64,000 nt of DNA from Hansfordia pulvinata (taxonomy: Eukaryota; Ascomycota; Sordariomycetes; Xylariales): assembly GCA_006538405.1 (NCBI GenBank), contig BJKQ01000013.1, positions 992,001-1,056,000 on the forward strand. The letters run 5' to 3'. The first letter of the stretch is position 1, and each line of letters opens with the position of its first letter. Below are positions 23,210 through 35,860 of the stretch, piece after piece. The notes beneath the pieces were generated by a model that saw nothing but the letters and a program-made list of their open reading frames with translations, was not told the origin of the DNA and ran no database searches. The translations under genes and the position numbers were made by a program.

Positions 23210-26200
23210 TTACCGACCAGGACGAGAAAGGTGCTGTACGGCCGCCATCCACTTCTGCTCATCGTTGCTATTTGAGAAGAAGACGTTAGATTAGCTGAAG
23301 TGTAGCAAGAATAGAGGATGCTCGATGTCGACACCACGTGGAATCGAGCCAGCCGAAAATAAAGAATGTAAACTCACCGGTCAAACCGCAGCAGCTTCCC
23401 AAGTACAGGGACAAGCTGCCCGCGGACCTTTTCGTCCTTGACCTCCAGGAACTGCAGCATGATCGTCTTGAGGTACAGCGTGTCGACACCCGCCGCTGCG
23501 TTCGTACCACTCGAGCCGGACGAGGCTCCGTTCGTCGCGCCGGTTGCGCCGGCCGCTGCGCTTCCGCTCCGACCAGAGTCCATACTGCTGCGGCCACTGG
23601 CATCCACGCTGCTGCCACCTGTCAGGCGGGCCTGCACCGAGCGCAGCTCCTTGTTGGTGCGCTCGTAGCGCCCACGCGCCTCGTCGAGTAGCTTGCGTAG
23701 ATCCGCACGCTGCCGCTCGGCGTCGCGAACAGTCTGCTCCGAGGCATCGAGCGCTGCACGCAGACTGGCAACTGCAGCGCGGAGGTCTTCGGCTTCAGCG
23801 CCCGCCTTTTGTTCGCCCTCCTCCAGCTCCCCGCGGGTGCGTTGCCATTCCTTCTCTCGCGCCTCCATATCCTCCCTGGTAGCAGCAAGCGCTTTGGCAT
23901 CTCGTTCGAGTTCGCGGACTCGGACTTGAGCTCCTCGGTTTCACGTGCACGACGGCGAGCCAACGTCGAAGATTCGTCCTCGATGCGGTCACGCTCTTCA
24001 ATTGCCGCTTCCATGCGCTCCCTCATGTCGCGCACCTTGGAGTCTGCGCGCTCATCCACGTCCGCCAGCATCCGACGCATGCTCTCACCTTCGCGAGTCC
24101 GCTCCAGGAGATGACGCTGCACCTCGGCCAGCTCTTCCTCCAAGCTTTCGGCCTGTGACTGTGCTTCCTTGAGTTGGATGGAAACCTCGGCAGTTTGGTC
24201 GCGCATGGAGCCAAGCAAGCCCTGTGCGCTGTTGTACTGCTGGGTCTTGAGATCGGCCTCTTCCTTGTGGCTGATCTTGTCCTTCTCGAGTGCTGCGATC
24301 TGCGCCTCGAGATCCTTGACCTTTGGACGAATGCTTGTAAGCTCCGACTTGAGCGACTCAAGCTCACGTTCCGCCTTCTCTGCTTTGGAGGACATCTCGA
24401 CCTTCTCGGCTTCGGCCCTGCGGAAATCGCGACCGGCGACACGCTTCTCATCCTCCAGCCGCGCTCGCGAAGTCTTTTCAGCTGACAGCTTGTCGTTGAG
24501 GGACTTGATTTCGGAGTCGCGGTCCGCGGTGAGACGCTGCCCTCGAGCAATGTCATTCTTGAGATCCTTCTCGCGCTTCTCCAGAGCGAGCACCTCCTTC
24601 TGCTTCGAAGCCAACTCGTCCTTTGCGGTTTTCAACGTTGCAGCCTCTTGACGAAGGCTCTTCAGCTCGGGCTGAGCCTTGCTGAGTACCTCTCGGAGTT
24701 CCGCAAGGTCCTTGTATCGAGTCTGCGCCAGCTGCTGTGCGGCACCCAGATCCGATTGCAGGGTATTCGACTTGATTTTCAAGTCATCAAATTCGGACTT
24801 GATAGTGTCGTACTCCGACTGCCATTTGGAGCTAGTTTTCCGCGCTGGAGGTGAAGTCGCCAATCTCCTTCTCCAGCTCCTCTATGCGAGATTGCAGCTG
24901 CTTCTTCTCGGCTTCAAGGCCTTTGATCTTCTCCTTGGCTTCGACGTGATCCTGGCCAATGGTGATGAGATTCTCCTGCATTCCCTCGATCTCCTCACGC
25001 AAGTCCTCCTCCGTCTTCCTTTGCTTTGAAAGCCGCTCGATACGAGCGTCCTTGTCGGTAATCTCCTCTTTCAATTTCTCGACCTCCTCCTTCAGTGCGT
25101 CCGTGTCCGAGGTGTCTTGAGCCATCGACGGGGCCGCATCGGGGGTCTCAACTGGAGTGGGCTCAATCGTAGCTGCGCCGCCTGCAGCACCGCCCTTCTT
25201 CTTATTCTTCTTGTTATTTTTCTTCTTCGCGGCGGCAGACATGGGCGCAGCCGCCGGGGCAGGCGCTGGTGTTGCCTTGGCCGAATTGGCGGTCGCCGTA
25301 GCAGGTTGCGAAGCGCTTTGGATCTGCTTATTCAATTGTTCAATCTTGGTCTCGCTTTCAGTCTTGGACTTCTTCAGCGCATCGATTTCCGCTGACAGGT
25401 TCTTGATATTGTCTTCCAGGCCGCTCTTCAGCGTGGCGTCCTTCTTCACTTGCGAGTCAAGCTTCGAGTACTTTGTCTTTGATGCGGACAGTTCCGAGTC
25501 GTGCTTCTTCGCCGCTTTGGCTGCCTCGGATTTCTCCTTGGCCAATGAAGACTCAAGATCCTTCAGACGGGTCTGTGCTTGCTCAAGCTTTTCAGTGAGG
25601 GCCTTGATTTCGGAATTCCTGGCGTCCAGCTGGGTTTGAGTGGTACTGTCAACAGCAGCCTTGTCACGGGTCTCGCTTAGTTCGCGAGTGGCCTTCTCCA
25701 AGTTCTCCACGAGCTCTGTGCTGTTCTCCTTGGCCACGACGAGTTCATCCTGAAGATTCCGAACTTGGGTGTTCAGCTTGGCAATTTCGTCTGTCTTGGT
25801 AGCAACCTCGGCCTGCAGCGTGGGGATTTCATCGTCGTAAGAGAACATATCCTCGCCCGCATCAACGTCGTCGTCTTTCGAGGCAGCTGGGTTCTGAGTG
25901 GGAGAAAAGACCTGGAGGATCGAGGAGACGGGAGACTTGACCGGGGGGGAAGAGGTGGCTTTGGCGGCACTGGCGACGTTGTCGTCTTTCTTGTCGCTAT
26001 CGGGCTTGATGTCCGCAGCGCTGTCCGACTTATCGTCCGCACCCCCGGCCTTTGCAGAAGCTACCTGCTCTTGAAGAGAGGCTATCTCCTTGTCGGCAGC
26101 ATCTGCCTTCTTCTGCAGAGCATCCTTTTCCGACGAGACTCGCTTCAGCTCTTGCATCACCATGTCGCCTTTGAGATTGAGTTGAGTCAGATATTCGACA

Positions 26201-26971
26201 AAAGCTCCCGGGTCTTTAATCGTTGTCAGGGGCGTATTTTCGCGCAGAGCCCGCTCGAAGGGCTCGATAGACACGGCACGGCCATGTGCGATGCGATACG
26301 ATCGTAAAAGTTCTGAGTCGCAGCCGATTAGTCTTCGTCTTTTTTGGTCGATCGCGCTATGAGGATCGAGAAGCAATTACTCACCCGGATAGGTCGCCTC
26401 GAGTTTCTCCAGCTTCTTCAGCTTGGCTTTCACCTTGGGCGACAGCTCGGGTGTTGGCGCAGAAGCCTCAGAGGTGGTCGCGTCCTTGGAAGCATTGTCC
26501 TGACTATCAGGTTTGCTGTTGGCGGCGTCGGCGTCCTGCTTCTCAGCGGTGGAGTCATGACTGTCCTTGGAGACTGTTTCGGATGTGGCATCGAGAGGGT
26601 TGGATTTCGGCTCGTCGTTGTCGTCGTCGTCGATGACGAAAGCGGCCTCGAAGACGGCAGGATCGGTATTGGGAGCGTTGGAGTCCGCGGCGGCGTCGGC
26701 GTCGTTGGTCGCGCGCTTCGTTTTCCGCCTAGCTGGAGAGGAAGCAGACGTGCTGTTGGTACGCGAGACAGAGCCCGGGCGTGGGCGCGCAGTAGAGGCC
26801 GAGGCAGATGGGGAAGAGGACTGGGAGCGCTGGTCGGCGAGCGCCTTTTGTCTGGCCTGCTCCTGGGCTATGGTCTGGTCGATGGCGCCCCTAATTCGCT
26901 GCGGAGATGTTAGCGGGGAGAAACGCGATGGTGGCAAACGATGAAGAAGCGGCATGTCTCACCTGGAACAT
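23210..26971 (-). CDS. GRIP-domain golgin (Imh1/golgin-97 type), four exons, two compensating one-base frame breaks
   Basis: Exon 1 is nine bases (26971-26963, MFQ), followed by exons 26898-26385, 26312-23378 and 23267-23210; all donors are GTGAG and the branch points are clear. The start MFQRIRGAIDQTIAQEQARQ and the joint YPELLRSYRIAHGR match fungal golgins. Residues about 30-150 are Ser/Asp-rich. Most of the protein is long coiled coil, interrupted by a Lys/Asn-rich linker at about 25190-25250. The C-terminus is a GRIP domain (YLKTIMLQFLEVKD, VPVLGKLLRFDRNDEQKW), which binds Arl1-GTP and places such tethers on the trans-Golgi. The frame gains one base in an A4 run at 24836-24839 and loses one at about 23915-23930; between them the other frame encodes clean coiled coil. 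The net length is 3,516 nt (1,171 aa). Confidence 0.88.
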
Positions 26972-28523
26972 GGTGGCGGGATGGGGGAGGCTCTCAGCTC
27001 AGGTTGGAGAAGGGAATCAGATCATGTCATGACATGTCAAGGGAGCAAGTGAACGGCCTGGGACGGGGACGGGGGTTGATGAGTGCCAGCGGGAACGGGC
27101 GTAAGGCGGAATAGCGGTGCGATGTTCAAGCGACGCGAGCGGCCGGCCAGGGTCTGGGGCGTGGCAGCGACTCGGTAGACCGGCGGGCTGTGTGGCGTGT
27201 GGCGCGAGTGGGCAAGGGGCTTGCAAGTAGGGACGCGAGCCGCTGGATCGGCGGCGGCGAGATCGGTGTCGAATTGTCGAACGGGACGAGGTGGTGCGGA
27301 CGGATCCGGTCTTGGTCGCTGGTGCTGGATGCGCAGGTCTTTCGGCGTCGGTGTTGCGATGCGGCGGCAGGCACGGCGGCAGGTACGGTGGTACGGCGGC
27401 GTGGACGGATCGGCGGACAGATTCCAGCAAGCAGGGGCGACCCGCACCGGCTCTGGTGGTACGGGCGCGTGGCCTGCCAGGCTGTTCATTGCGCTCGCCT
27501 TGTGATTGGCCGCCCATTGGATGACTTCCATAAGGTAGGTACCTGATGTTCGGCGGGTCGTGATACATGAGACCGCGCGAGGCGATCACGGCGATCCAAT
27601 TCTGCTGCATCTTCGACTCCTCACATGTGCACTCTCATGCCATAATCAGATAGAAATACCTCCTCTACAACTTGACTCGAGGGAAAATATTCGGGCTGGA
27701 GCCTCTGACACTTTCAAGCCCACTCAGAGAAGTTCAAAGCGGGCACTGACGTTCTTTTCCAATCTGAAGCCTCCTAAAAGTGCGAACGCAACACCCATCA
27801 TATAACTCGATTGTTCAGCGGTTTCGGCAAACGGCTGGCTTGTTTACGCTGACGGGACATCTAGGCGATAGGTATAGAAAGCCCTATCCAGGCTACCGGG
27901 AAATACTTGACCGGGGCGGGACGTATTTGAGGCACTCTCCCACCTTTTCACTGATCATTGACCCACGTGAGCTACAAAGCGCCATCTGAATCCCAGTGCT
28001 TGTTTATTGAGCCGCCCTTTCTTGAAGCTCGTAGTACGGAGAATGGAAACCAATACAGCTTCTCGAGATTATCCATTATCACGCTCAGGTGCAAATAGTG
28101 GCTGTGGCGCCCGTGATCGAATTGCCTTGTAACACCTGACTCCGAAGTACTGACCCGGCCTCCCTCCCGACTAGCACTGCAGTCCGCTAGCGAGTACCAG
28201 GCAGGTACCCCGGCTCCGGCAAGGCTCAGCCGCAAGGCTTGCCTGCCCAAGGCTAAATGGCCGAGCTGCCTTCCCACTCGCGCGCGGCCATCTCGAATCT
28301 CGTGTCCCTCGCCATCCCGTCCCGCCAAGGCGACACACCACCGTTTCCGCCTTCTCACCGCCCCCGAGGCTCGTCCTACGCTTTCTCTTGACTGGCTCTT
28401 CACTTGCCTGCCTCTTCTTCCACCTCCCAATTTCCGACCCATACTCGTTTCGACCACGCGCCATGGTCCTCTCCTTCACATAGCTATTCCGGTCCTCCAT
28501 ACCGCACCCGCTTTCGCGCCATC
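26972..28523. other. divergent promoter region of the golgin and lunapark genes
   Basis: About 1.55 kb shared by two secretory-pathway genes read away from each other. The lunapark side (28300-28523) is pyrimidine-rich. No coding exon was recognised. Confidence 0.5.
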
Positions 28524-29756
28524 ATGGTCTCCTTTTGGCCCTTCAAGGTAGCGTGCCCCAGGGTCCTGCCTGCTCCCCTTCCGCAACATGCTAACGTCTT
28601 GACCAGGGCGCCGACTCGTCCCCCGCCTCCTTCGAAAAAACACTGTCCGCCCTCTCCACCAAAATCACCGACGCGCAAGCTCGCCTCGATCGCCTTCGCT
28701 CTAATTCTCGCCGCGTCAAACTCCTTGCCTCCCTCTATCTCACCTTTGCCTACCTCGTCTATACTATCGTCCTGATTCTTGTGGTGGGCTACAAGAATCT
28801 CGGCCCCTGGGAGGGCTCTGGCATAGCTGGAGGCCCGGTCCTGTACGTCATCTCCGCACCCTGGAATCCGTGTGCCCCTCTCTAACGCTCCGTCCAGACT
28901 CTATCTCGTCCGTACCTTGGTCTCTACATTCTACTCCTACCGCATCGACTCGCTCGAAACTCGACTCAAGGACCACCAATCCGAGCGCGCAAAGACCATC
29001 CAGAAGCTCAAAGATGCCACCAAGTACGACTCAACTCTAGAGCTACTGGAGAAGTACGGAGGCGAGAAGCGACCCAAAGATGACGATGTCACCCAAGACG
29101 ACCCTCAGCCCGCCTCTGATGAGCAACGCCCCGCCAAGGGCCGACAGAGTCTTGGTCCTCACAACGGCGGCCCCGCAGCCAGGACAAACCTGCCCCCGCC
29201 TCCCACCGCGAACATCCAAAGACCATCCTCTTCTGCGCCCCCAACCCCCCAGCAACAACTCGCCTCCCAGCGCACACATGTAGTAGACCCAGCGTCTCCT
29301 TCGCCGCGGTCCCCAGCGGGGGACCAGTCGCCCACCGCCGAGTTCGCGCCCAATGCTGGTCCTCTGCCCACCGCGTACGCTCAGTATGAATCGAGCCCGG
29401 CACCGCCCCGCTGGTACGATCGCCTCATGGATATGATGCTTGGAGAGGATGAGACTATGCCCAAGAACCGCGTCGCCCTCATCTGCAAGTCTTGCCGCCT
29501 TGTCAACGGCCAGGCCCCACCAGGCACCAAGAGCCTGGCTGACCTGGGCACCTGGAAATGCATGAGCTGCGGGACGATGAACGGTGAGCTGGACGAGGGC
29601 AAGAAGATTGTCCGCGAGGTCCTGGCGCGGAATCGGAGCTTGAAAGGGTCCGTAGAGTCGCCAGCAGACGACTCCGTCAAGGCTGAAGAGGACTCCGAAG
29701 GATCGGAGGCGTCTACAAGTACGAACTCAAAGCCTCGGAAGCGTGGCAATAAGTAA
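28524..29756 (+). CDS. LNP1: lunapark-type ER junction protein, three exons
   Basis: The exons are 28524-28547, 28607-28842 and 28898-29756, with CTAAC branch points in both introns (59 and 55 bp). The product is 372 aa. The N-terminal MVSFWPFKG precedes a coiled coil (LSTKITDAQARLDRLRSNSR), then two hydrophobic segments (about residues 48-70 and 80-105) that form the membrane hairpin. A second coiled coil (LETRLKDHQSERAKTIQKLK) and a Pro/Ser-rich linker follow. The C-terminal zinc finger is complete: WYDRLMDMMLGEDE, CKSCRLVNG and CMSCGTMNG (two CX2C pairs). Lunapark stabilises three-way junctions of the tubular ER and opposes atlastin/Sey1 activity. A Ser/Glu-rich tail ends in PRKRGNK. Confidence 0.94.
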
Positions 29757-30381
29757 GGGAAAGCGATATGTAAAACTGTGACCCGGTAGTGGATTGACCC
29801 CGGGAACCCGGAACAGAGATAGCTATACGAAAGCGTTTTGATCACTAAAGCTTGTGCTTGCAAAGTCGTGTCATTGCTGTGATGGATCGTAAAGGCCCTC
29901 GAACCCGCACAAGGACCACTCCCTGTGCAGCAGCTAGATAGCCGCCTTCACTCGTTGGCCATTTTCTAATCGCCGCAGTATGCGTCTCACTACCTGGCGC
30001 CGGGTATTCAGGAGCAGCGCTGGGAGCGGCGTGGCGAGTCCGTCGGCGCCAACACGACGGGCCACACGAGCCAGCCTGCCCAGTCTCCTGGATGCTCGAC
30101 ATGGCGAAAAGAAAGATCGCAATGCGCGAGCCTCGTCCACCATTCGCCCTTCGCCCGTTGGCTTAAGAGACATCTCTAGTCGGCGAACGCGTTGTATCTG
30201 GAAGCCTGGGAGATGCGCAGGACTGCACTACAGGGATCGCCGGACTTGAGATTTTTGGTTGGAGAGTGCCAGGTCCTCTTGGGCCCGAATCGAGAGAAGG
30301 TGGCCCGGTTTGGGACATTGGAAGATCGAATTCTTTGCTCCCGCCCTCGTATCCGCGTTCCGTTGTGCCGTGCCTGCTACG
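29757..30381. other. intergenic between convergent genes
   Basis: About 0.6 kb with the lunapark and SWIM-RING 3' ends. Nothing else is seen. Confidence 0.5.
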
Positions 30382-31858
30382 TCACCACCAAGGCCGGAAT
30401 CTTCGGCTGTAATAGGTGCTCGAATCTGCTCCCGACCAAGTGTCAGCGCTTGCAACAATCAACCAGAGAGCAACGTCATCAGCAGGGAGGGGGGGAAGCA
30501 GGCGGCATCCCACGGTTTGGTTTGAGTCTCACCTCGATGGCGGCTGATGCCGAGCTGGTCCGCCACATTGACGTAGCCCTCCTCGTCCGGCACGCCGCGG
30601 CTCTTGGCCCGCCGGGCGGCGTCTACCCCGACGTGCTGCCCCTCCTGCTCCAGCCAGGGCGTGCGGCACATGGGGCAGGTGACGGGGTCGCCGGGGGTCC
30701 GGCGCTTGGTGGCGGCCCACATGGCGAAGCACTCGCGGTGGATGTTCTGGCCGCAGGTCGCCCGGCAGTAGACCGCGTCCTCCTCGGCGCCGTCCTCGAA
30801 GGGTGAGAAGCAGATGGGGCAGTCGCCCTCGAGGGCTTTGCGGTTGGGGTCCTCCTCCTCTTCTTTTTCTTTCTTCTTCGTCTTCTTCGTGCCGCTCGCT
30901 GCGGCGGTGGCGCTGCTTTCGGCGCCGTCGTCGACGCCGACCTCGATGGGCGGGGCGTGCTCGATGATCTCCCGCAGCTCGCTCGGCAGCAGGGCCAGCT
31001 GGTAGACGAGCTCGAAGCGGGCGCGCAGGACGCGCGACATGACCTAGAAGAATTGGGGAAGGGGCAGATAAGCACGAGTGCGCAACATTGGCCTCGGTTC
31101 GCGTAGGTACGGAATCATCCTCCCAGGTACTTTCTCTCTCTCCCCGGTAAGAGGGAGACATGCATTGTGACACACTTCCCGGACGCCACACACACACTCA
31201 CTCACATAGATGACGTGCTTGCACTGGTTGCCCTTGCGGGCGTGCGGGCAGTCGCACCGGGGCTGCTGGCCGACCTCGACGCGGTAGACGTTGCCCGTCG
31301 AGCCCGTCATCTCGACCAGCTCCCCGGGGCAGTCGGCGGTGCCGCGGCGCTCCCGCCCCAGCACGTAGAAGCGCTGCGACAGCGCCCGGTCGTGCACCAC
31401 CATGAAGTCGGCCGTGGGCCGCGCGCGGAACCGCCGGGGCCGCTTCTCGGGGGTGGGGGCAGGGGCTTCTTCTTCTTCTTCCGACTCCTCCGCGGTCAGG
31501 TCGACTACCGGAGCCGAGGCCGGGATCCCGAGCGGTTCCCTCTTCATCGCTCTCGCGCCGCCGCCGCTGACGCCGCTGATGCCGCTGCCGCTGCCGCCGG
31601 CCCCCGGTTGGCCAGACCGGCTCGCTGCGCCTTGGGCGCTGCCGCGGCTGCCGTCGATGCTGGCGGTCTGGCCACGGACGCGGGCGCGGGCGCGGGCTTG
31701 CGCGGCGTGGGGTGCGCCGCGCGCTTCCTCTGTGGCGAGACTCCGGCGTCGCCGTGGTCTGCCGCGTCCATCTTGCGCTTGCCGCTGCGCAGGCCGTATG
31801 GGGAGCGGACGGCGCTCGCGCGTGGCTTGGGGTCCACTTCCCCGGAGCGGTCGCCCAT
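30382..31858 (-). CDS. SWIM zinc finger plus RING finger protein (probable E3 ubiquitin ligase), three exons, one frame break
   Basis: Exon 1 runs 31858-31206, exon 2 31043-30533 and exon 3 30425-30382; the introns are 162 and 107 bp with GTGAGT/GTGAGA donors. Exon 1 encodes a basic, Ala/Pro-rich head (SPYGLRSGKRK, nuclear-signal-like), a DLTAEESEEEEE acidic motif that could bind SUMO, and the SWIM finger CDCPHARKGNQCKH. Exon 2 has the RING-type finger CPICFSPFEDG, HRECFAMW and CPMCRTPW, with a Lys/Glu-rich insert before it. Exon 3 adds the conserved tail RDSSTYYSRRFRPWW. SWIM plus RING together are known from MEKK1 and ZSWIM2, both ubiquitin ligases. The frame breaks beside the C5 run at 31601-31605; adding one base gives 1,209 nt (402 aa). 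If that is not an error, ATG 31547 would be the start. Confidence 0.85.
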
Positions 31859-33518
31859 CGCGGCGGTGGTGTTCTTCTCTTCAATCGCTGGCTAATACCT
31901 ACACAGGCAATCAATGGGAATAGGGGTAAGGCACGGAGTGTAGTAATAAGCGTGGCGTGTCTGGGCGAGGGGCGAGGGGTAAGGGGCGAAGTCCTTCCTG
32001 CCCAGCTTCTAATCAGCTTCGGCTCACCGGGCGCGTAAGGAAGTGGTAAGCTTGTGAAGACAGGCTGATGTATCTTGCCCTGTCGCGTGTCCGAGCTCGA
32101 TGTATGGGACGAACGAAATTGCTTTCGCTTCCGTGTCGATGCCGCGCAACAAGCGAGACTCGGGTCGCGTTACTTGTGCGGATGGGTTGCGATTCTACAG
32201 AGAGGTAGTAGTGTCGATGCTGTTCAGGCGCGCGGATGGCTGGCAAACGCGCGGTCACGTGATGGTGATGTCATCACTGACAGAAGCTCTGTGTACGGGT
32301 ATCTCGTGATTGGGAAGTCATCAGATATCCTGACCTCCAATCCCGTCTCAGGTAGGAGTTTTGCAGTTGCTATAGACTTTTGATCGCTGTATCTGGATTG
32401 ATTGCAGTCAGTGAACCCTGTGTCTTGGAATTTCCAGTGCGGAACCAAGTCGCGAGGTTGCAATCTACTGCATCCATCCCGACTATCCCTTGAAAACCTA
32501 CTGCATCTACCTCTGAGCAGGGACTCGTTTTTCATCCTCCGAGATCTAACATGCCCTGACATGTTGGTAGCCGCCTACCAATGCATGACGTTTCGTTCCG
32601 GCTGCGCTACCATTCTTGCTGTCGTCGTATCATTGAGTCTTTGGAGCCCGCGTACAAGAACGGTGGTGCGGTATTGCCAGCGCATTTACTTTTGTTCACT
32701 TCATCCTACTCTAGTCGTCCGATCGATCTATTGAATGGAAGCCTCGCTCCTAGGAAAACATTCCAATGATCTATGTATTATCCTGGCGACCTGGAGTCAA
32801 AGTGGTCCGTCTCTGAAGGAGCATGCATGTGTTCCACGATTTATAGAGCCGCCGCTTCGCCTGCAGTCCTTCTCGGGAACATCGAGGTAAACCCCGAAAA
32901 TATGAGGGTCCCGTACTAGTCAGACACCGCCCGCCTGGCCCAGTTTGCCCGCTTGGCTGCGATTATTGGGCTTTCTCTTCCGAAACGCTCATACTATCAA
33001 CGAAGGAGGTAGAATGAGGCCACGCGGAATGGGAGGTCCTTCGTAAGAGCACCCATCTTCTGGTGCTCCAGGATAGCTGCAGGGCGAGAAAAAGGCCGGA
33101 GTGGTGCAGTGGTGGGCGGTAGGCAGTGGCACGACTTAGTCAGTCGGCGAGGGCCCATTTAGGGCATCCTTGGCCTCCGCCCCGAACGCTCGTCGACTGA
33201 ATTAGAGGGAGGCGACGCGGCATCTTCCGCGCTGACTCGTATCGCGACGCTTTCACGCCAGCTGGCCGCCTGCCCTCGAGCCGCGGACTTGACGCGCCGC
33301 TGGCACGGAACCTCAAAGGAGGCCGTCGAAGAGCTGCTTCGGCCGTCTCCCGTCATCCCTGCTCCCCTTCTGCGTCGCCGCGCACTCAGTCAGTCAGCCA
33401 GCTCGCTGCCGTGGCACGAGTATTCCGATCACTCCCTACCTCACAAATCCCGGCCTCCCTCGCAGACGCAGCTCCAGCCGCCCCCGCGCCCCCCAAACTT
33501 CAGCCCCGTCTCGCCGCC
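31859..33518. other. divergent intergenic region, 1.7 kb
   Basis: Between the SWIM-RING and Zn2Cys6 genes. The left two thirds is A+T-richer with no gene; the last 250 bases are the C-rich leader of the regulator. An in-frame GTG at 33411 is not used as start because it adds low-complexity sequence only. Confidence 0.5.
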
Positions 33519-34884
33519 ATGCGGAGCGCCCACAACAAGTCGCGATACGGCTGCAGGCAATGTAAGCAGCGCCACACCAAGTGCGACGAGGCCCGGCCGC
33601 AGTGCTCGGCCTGCGCGAGCAACAACCGCGAGTGCTCTCTGGCTGGCCTCACTGCGGCGGCCCTGCCTGCAAGGGTCAAGCCCCGGCCGGCCGGCCCACC
33701 TGTCGCCATCGCCCCCCGCGCAGGCCGGACAGAGTCCCCGGTCTCTTCTGGCCCTGCCCCTGCCCCTGCCCCGGGACCGGGACCCCTCTCTCGGGATCGG
33801 CCGGCCCCTGGTCCATCCCCGTCCCATCCGCAGCAGACGCAGACGCAGACGCCGGCGGGGGCGGGGGCGGGGGCGGGGGACGAGAAGCTCGACTTTGGGC
33901 TGCTTCACTTTGAGCTGTTCCACCACGCCCAGCACGACTGGAGGCGGACGTGCTACGACTTCTTCCCGGACGGCGACAAGCTCTTCGACATGGTGATCGC
34001 CGAGGCCTTGTCGTCGCCGTACCTGATGGACGAGTTCCTGGCGCTGTCGGCGGCGCACAAGAGCACGACGCTCCGGGACGGCCGGAGCGGCGACGACGAG
34101 GGCAACAAGGCGGGCTTCTACCGCGCCGAGGCGACGCGGCTGCAGACGCGGGCGCTGGCCAAGTTCAAGCGGCAGTACGAGGCGACCGAGGAGCACGCGA
34201 TGGCGGCCTTCTTCTTCGCCGCCTTCATCGGGCAGCACGTGCTGTTCGACACGTTCTACGACGCCGGGGGCGGCGGCGGCGGTAGTGGTGTCAGCGGCGA
34301 CCTGGACACGCTGCTGGACGCGTTTGTGCACTGCATGAAGATCCACCAGGGCGTGCGGCAGGTCAGCCTGGGGACGTGGGACAAGATCAAGGTGCACATG
34401 GGCTGCGAGGTGTCGTCGTGGCGGTACTCGGGGCGGCCCGAGGCGACCATCGCGGCGGGGCGCGAGTGCGCGCCGGCGATGGCGATGCTCGAGGAGGCCA
34501 GGGCGGCGGCGGCGGAGGGGGAGGGGCCGCGGCGGCGCCGTGCGTGCTGTGCTGCGCGGCGCTCGAGGCGCTGCAGCACATGTTCGACCTGTGCCGGGCG
34601 TCGCTGAAGAACCGCATGGCGTCGGCGCAGGAGTGGCCGGCGCGCGTCCCCCCGGCTTCATCGAGCTCGTCGGCCGCCGGCAGCCGCAGGCCCTCGTCGT
34701 CCTCGCCCACTACGGCGTGCTGCTGCACCACACCCGCGGCTTCTGGGGCCTGGCCAACGCGGGCCAGCACCTCGTCGCCTCCATCGCGGCCTACCTCGGG
34801 CGCGAGTGGGCCGTCTCGCTGGCCTGGCCGAGGCGGATGGTGGCGCTGCCCGGGTCGCCCGCCTACGACTCGCCTGCCGAGTAG
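33519..34884 (+). CDS. Zn2Cys6 transcription factor, no introns, two one-base frame breaks
   Basis: ATG 33519 gives MRSAHNKSRYGCRQCKQRHT, and the binuclear zinc cluster follows the CX2CX6CX5CX2CX6C spacing (residues about 12-39), with KQRHTK as the DNA-contacting loop. A Pro/Ala-rich linker leads to the fungal-specific regulatory domain (HFELFHHAQHDW, YLMDEFLALSAAHKS, HYGVLLHHTRGFWGLANAGQ). The frame changes at about 34516-34545 and again at the C6 run 34648-34653. With one base added at each place, the gene is 1,368 nt (455 aa) and the domain is continuous. Regulators of this type usually bind CGG half-sites as dimers. Two genes to the right (SDR, Rds1-like) are possible targets by position only. 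Confidence 0.85.
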
Positions 34885-35860
34885 AGGGGACAGCCAGGCA
34901 GCTCACGAGGACACGCTAGGTAGATCGGCTGCGGGCTGGATGGGCGATCAGGGGGCCCGAGTTCTCTGACGGCGAGTGGCGAGCGAGGGGGCAAGCCGGC
35001 ATCTTTATCATCTTCCTCGCAGGACCTGCTCGGCATGAGTACCAGCCAACCGATCGACACTTCACGACACCACACCACACCACACGGCACGGCGCGGCAC
35101 GGCAGATGATGCTTTGTCGTGCCATGACATGACACCGACACCGCCACCGACACCGCCGCCGCAACATGAGCCGAGGGACCGGCATCCTCGTCAACCTCGT
35201 CCGAGTCTTCCGTCCAGGCGGTGATGGAGCAACCGTACTGGGAGGCTTCTGATTGGCGGCGTACACACCAGTTCATGATTCGTGATAGTCCAGCTCCACC
35301 CTACGCCCGACTCCCATTGCAGTACGCGGTAACGACTCCGCCCCCACTCTGGAGGCACTGGGGCAGGCCGTACTCGGGTGCCTCTGATTGGCTCTCTTCC
35401 CGGCCCCGTCTACCAGTACTCCTCCGATATACGATATAGCCCCGTACGCCCTCCTTTTGTCGGTTGTCGATGCTCTCAAGAGCAAGCAGGAGCAGGAATG
35501 TCTGGCTTCGCGTCCACGGAGACATTTGTCATGGACGGGCTCAACGATACACCGAAACCACACCAGCTGCCCACCGGACCCCCTTCGCGCCATCGGGTGC
35601 GCTTTGAAATCCATCGACGGACTCCCACCACCAGACGGCCAGACGGAAGGACCTGCGAGGGCTGTGAAGACGGGCCTGTGTATCTAGATGTATAAGTAGG
35701 TATGGAGGGGCTCACGATGTTGGTCGGGGCATCTGCAATAACAAGATCGACTCTCAGCTTCCAACCGTCCAGCAAGGCAACCCACGAGCAAGTCAGACCT
35801 ACCTCGTTGGCAAGACTGCCAGCCTTGAGCCCCCTCTCGTCTTCTACCGCCTCGGCAAAC
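34885..35860. other. intergenic, about 1 kb
   Basis: Between the regulator stop and the SDR start. It contains a short ACACC/GGCAC imperfect repeat at about 35060-35105. In-frame sequence directly upstream of the SDR ATG has no family resemblance and is treated as 5' UTR. Confidence 0.5.

Noticed and set aside
31547..31547. ATG at 31547 as the only start of the SWIM-RING gene
   Set aside because: The upstream frame from ATG 31858 has a nuclear-type basic head, and a single base added at the adjacent C5 run joins it in frame; kept only as an alternative.
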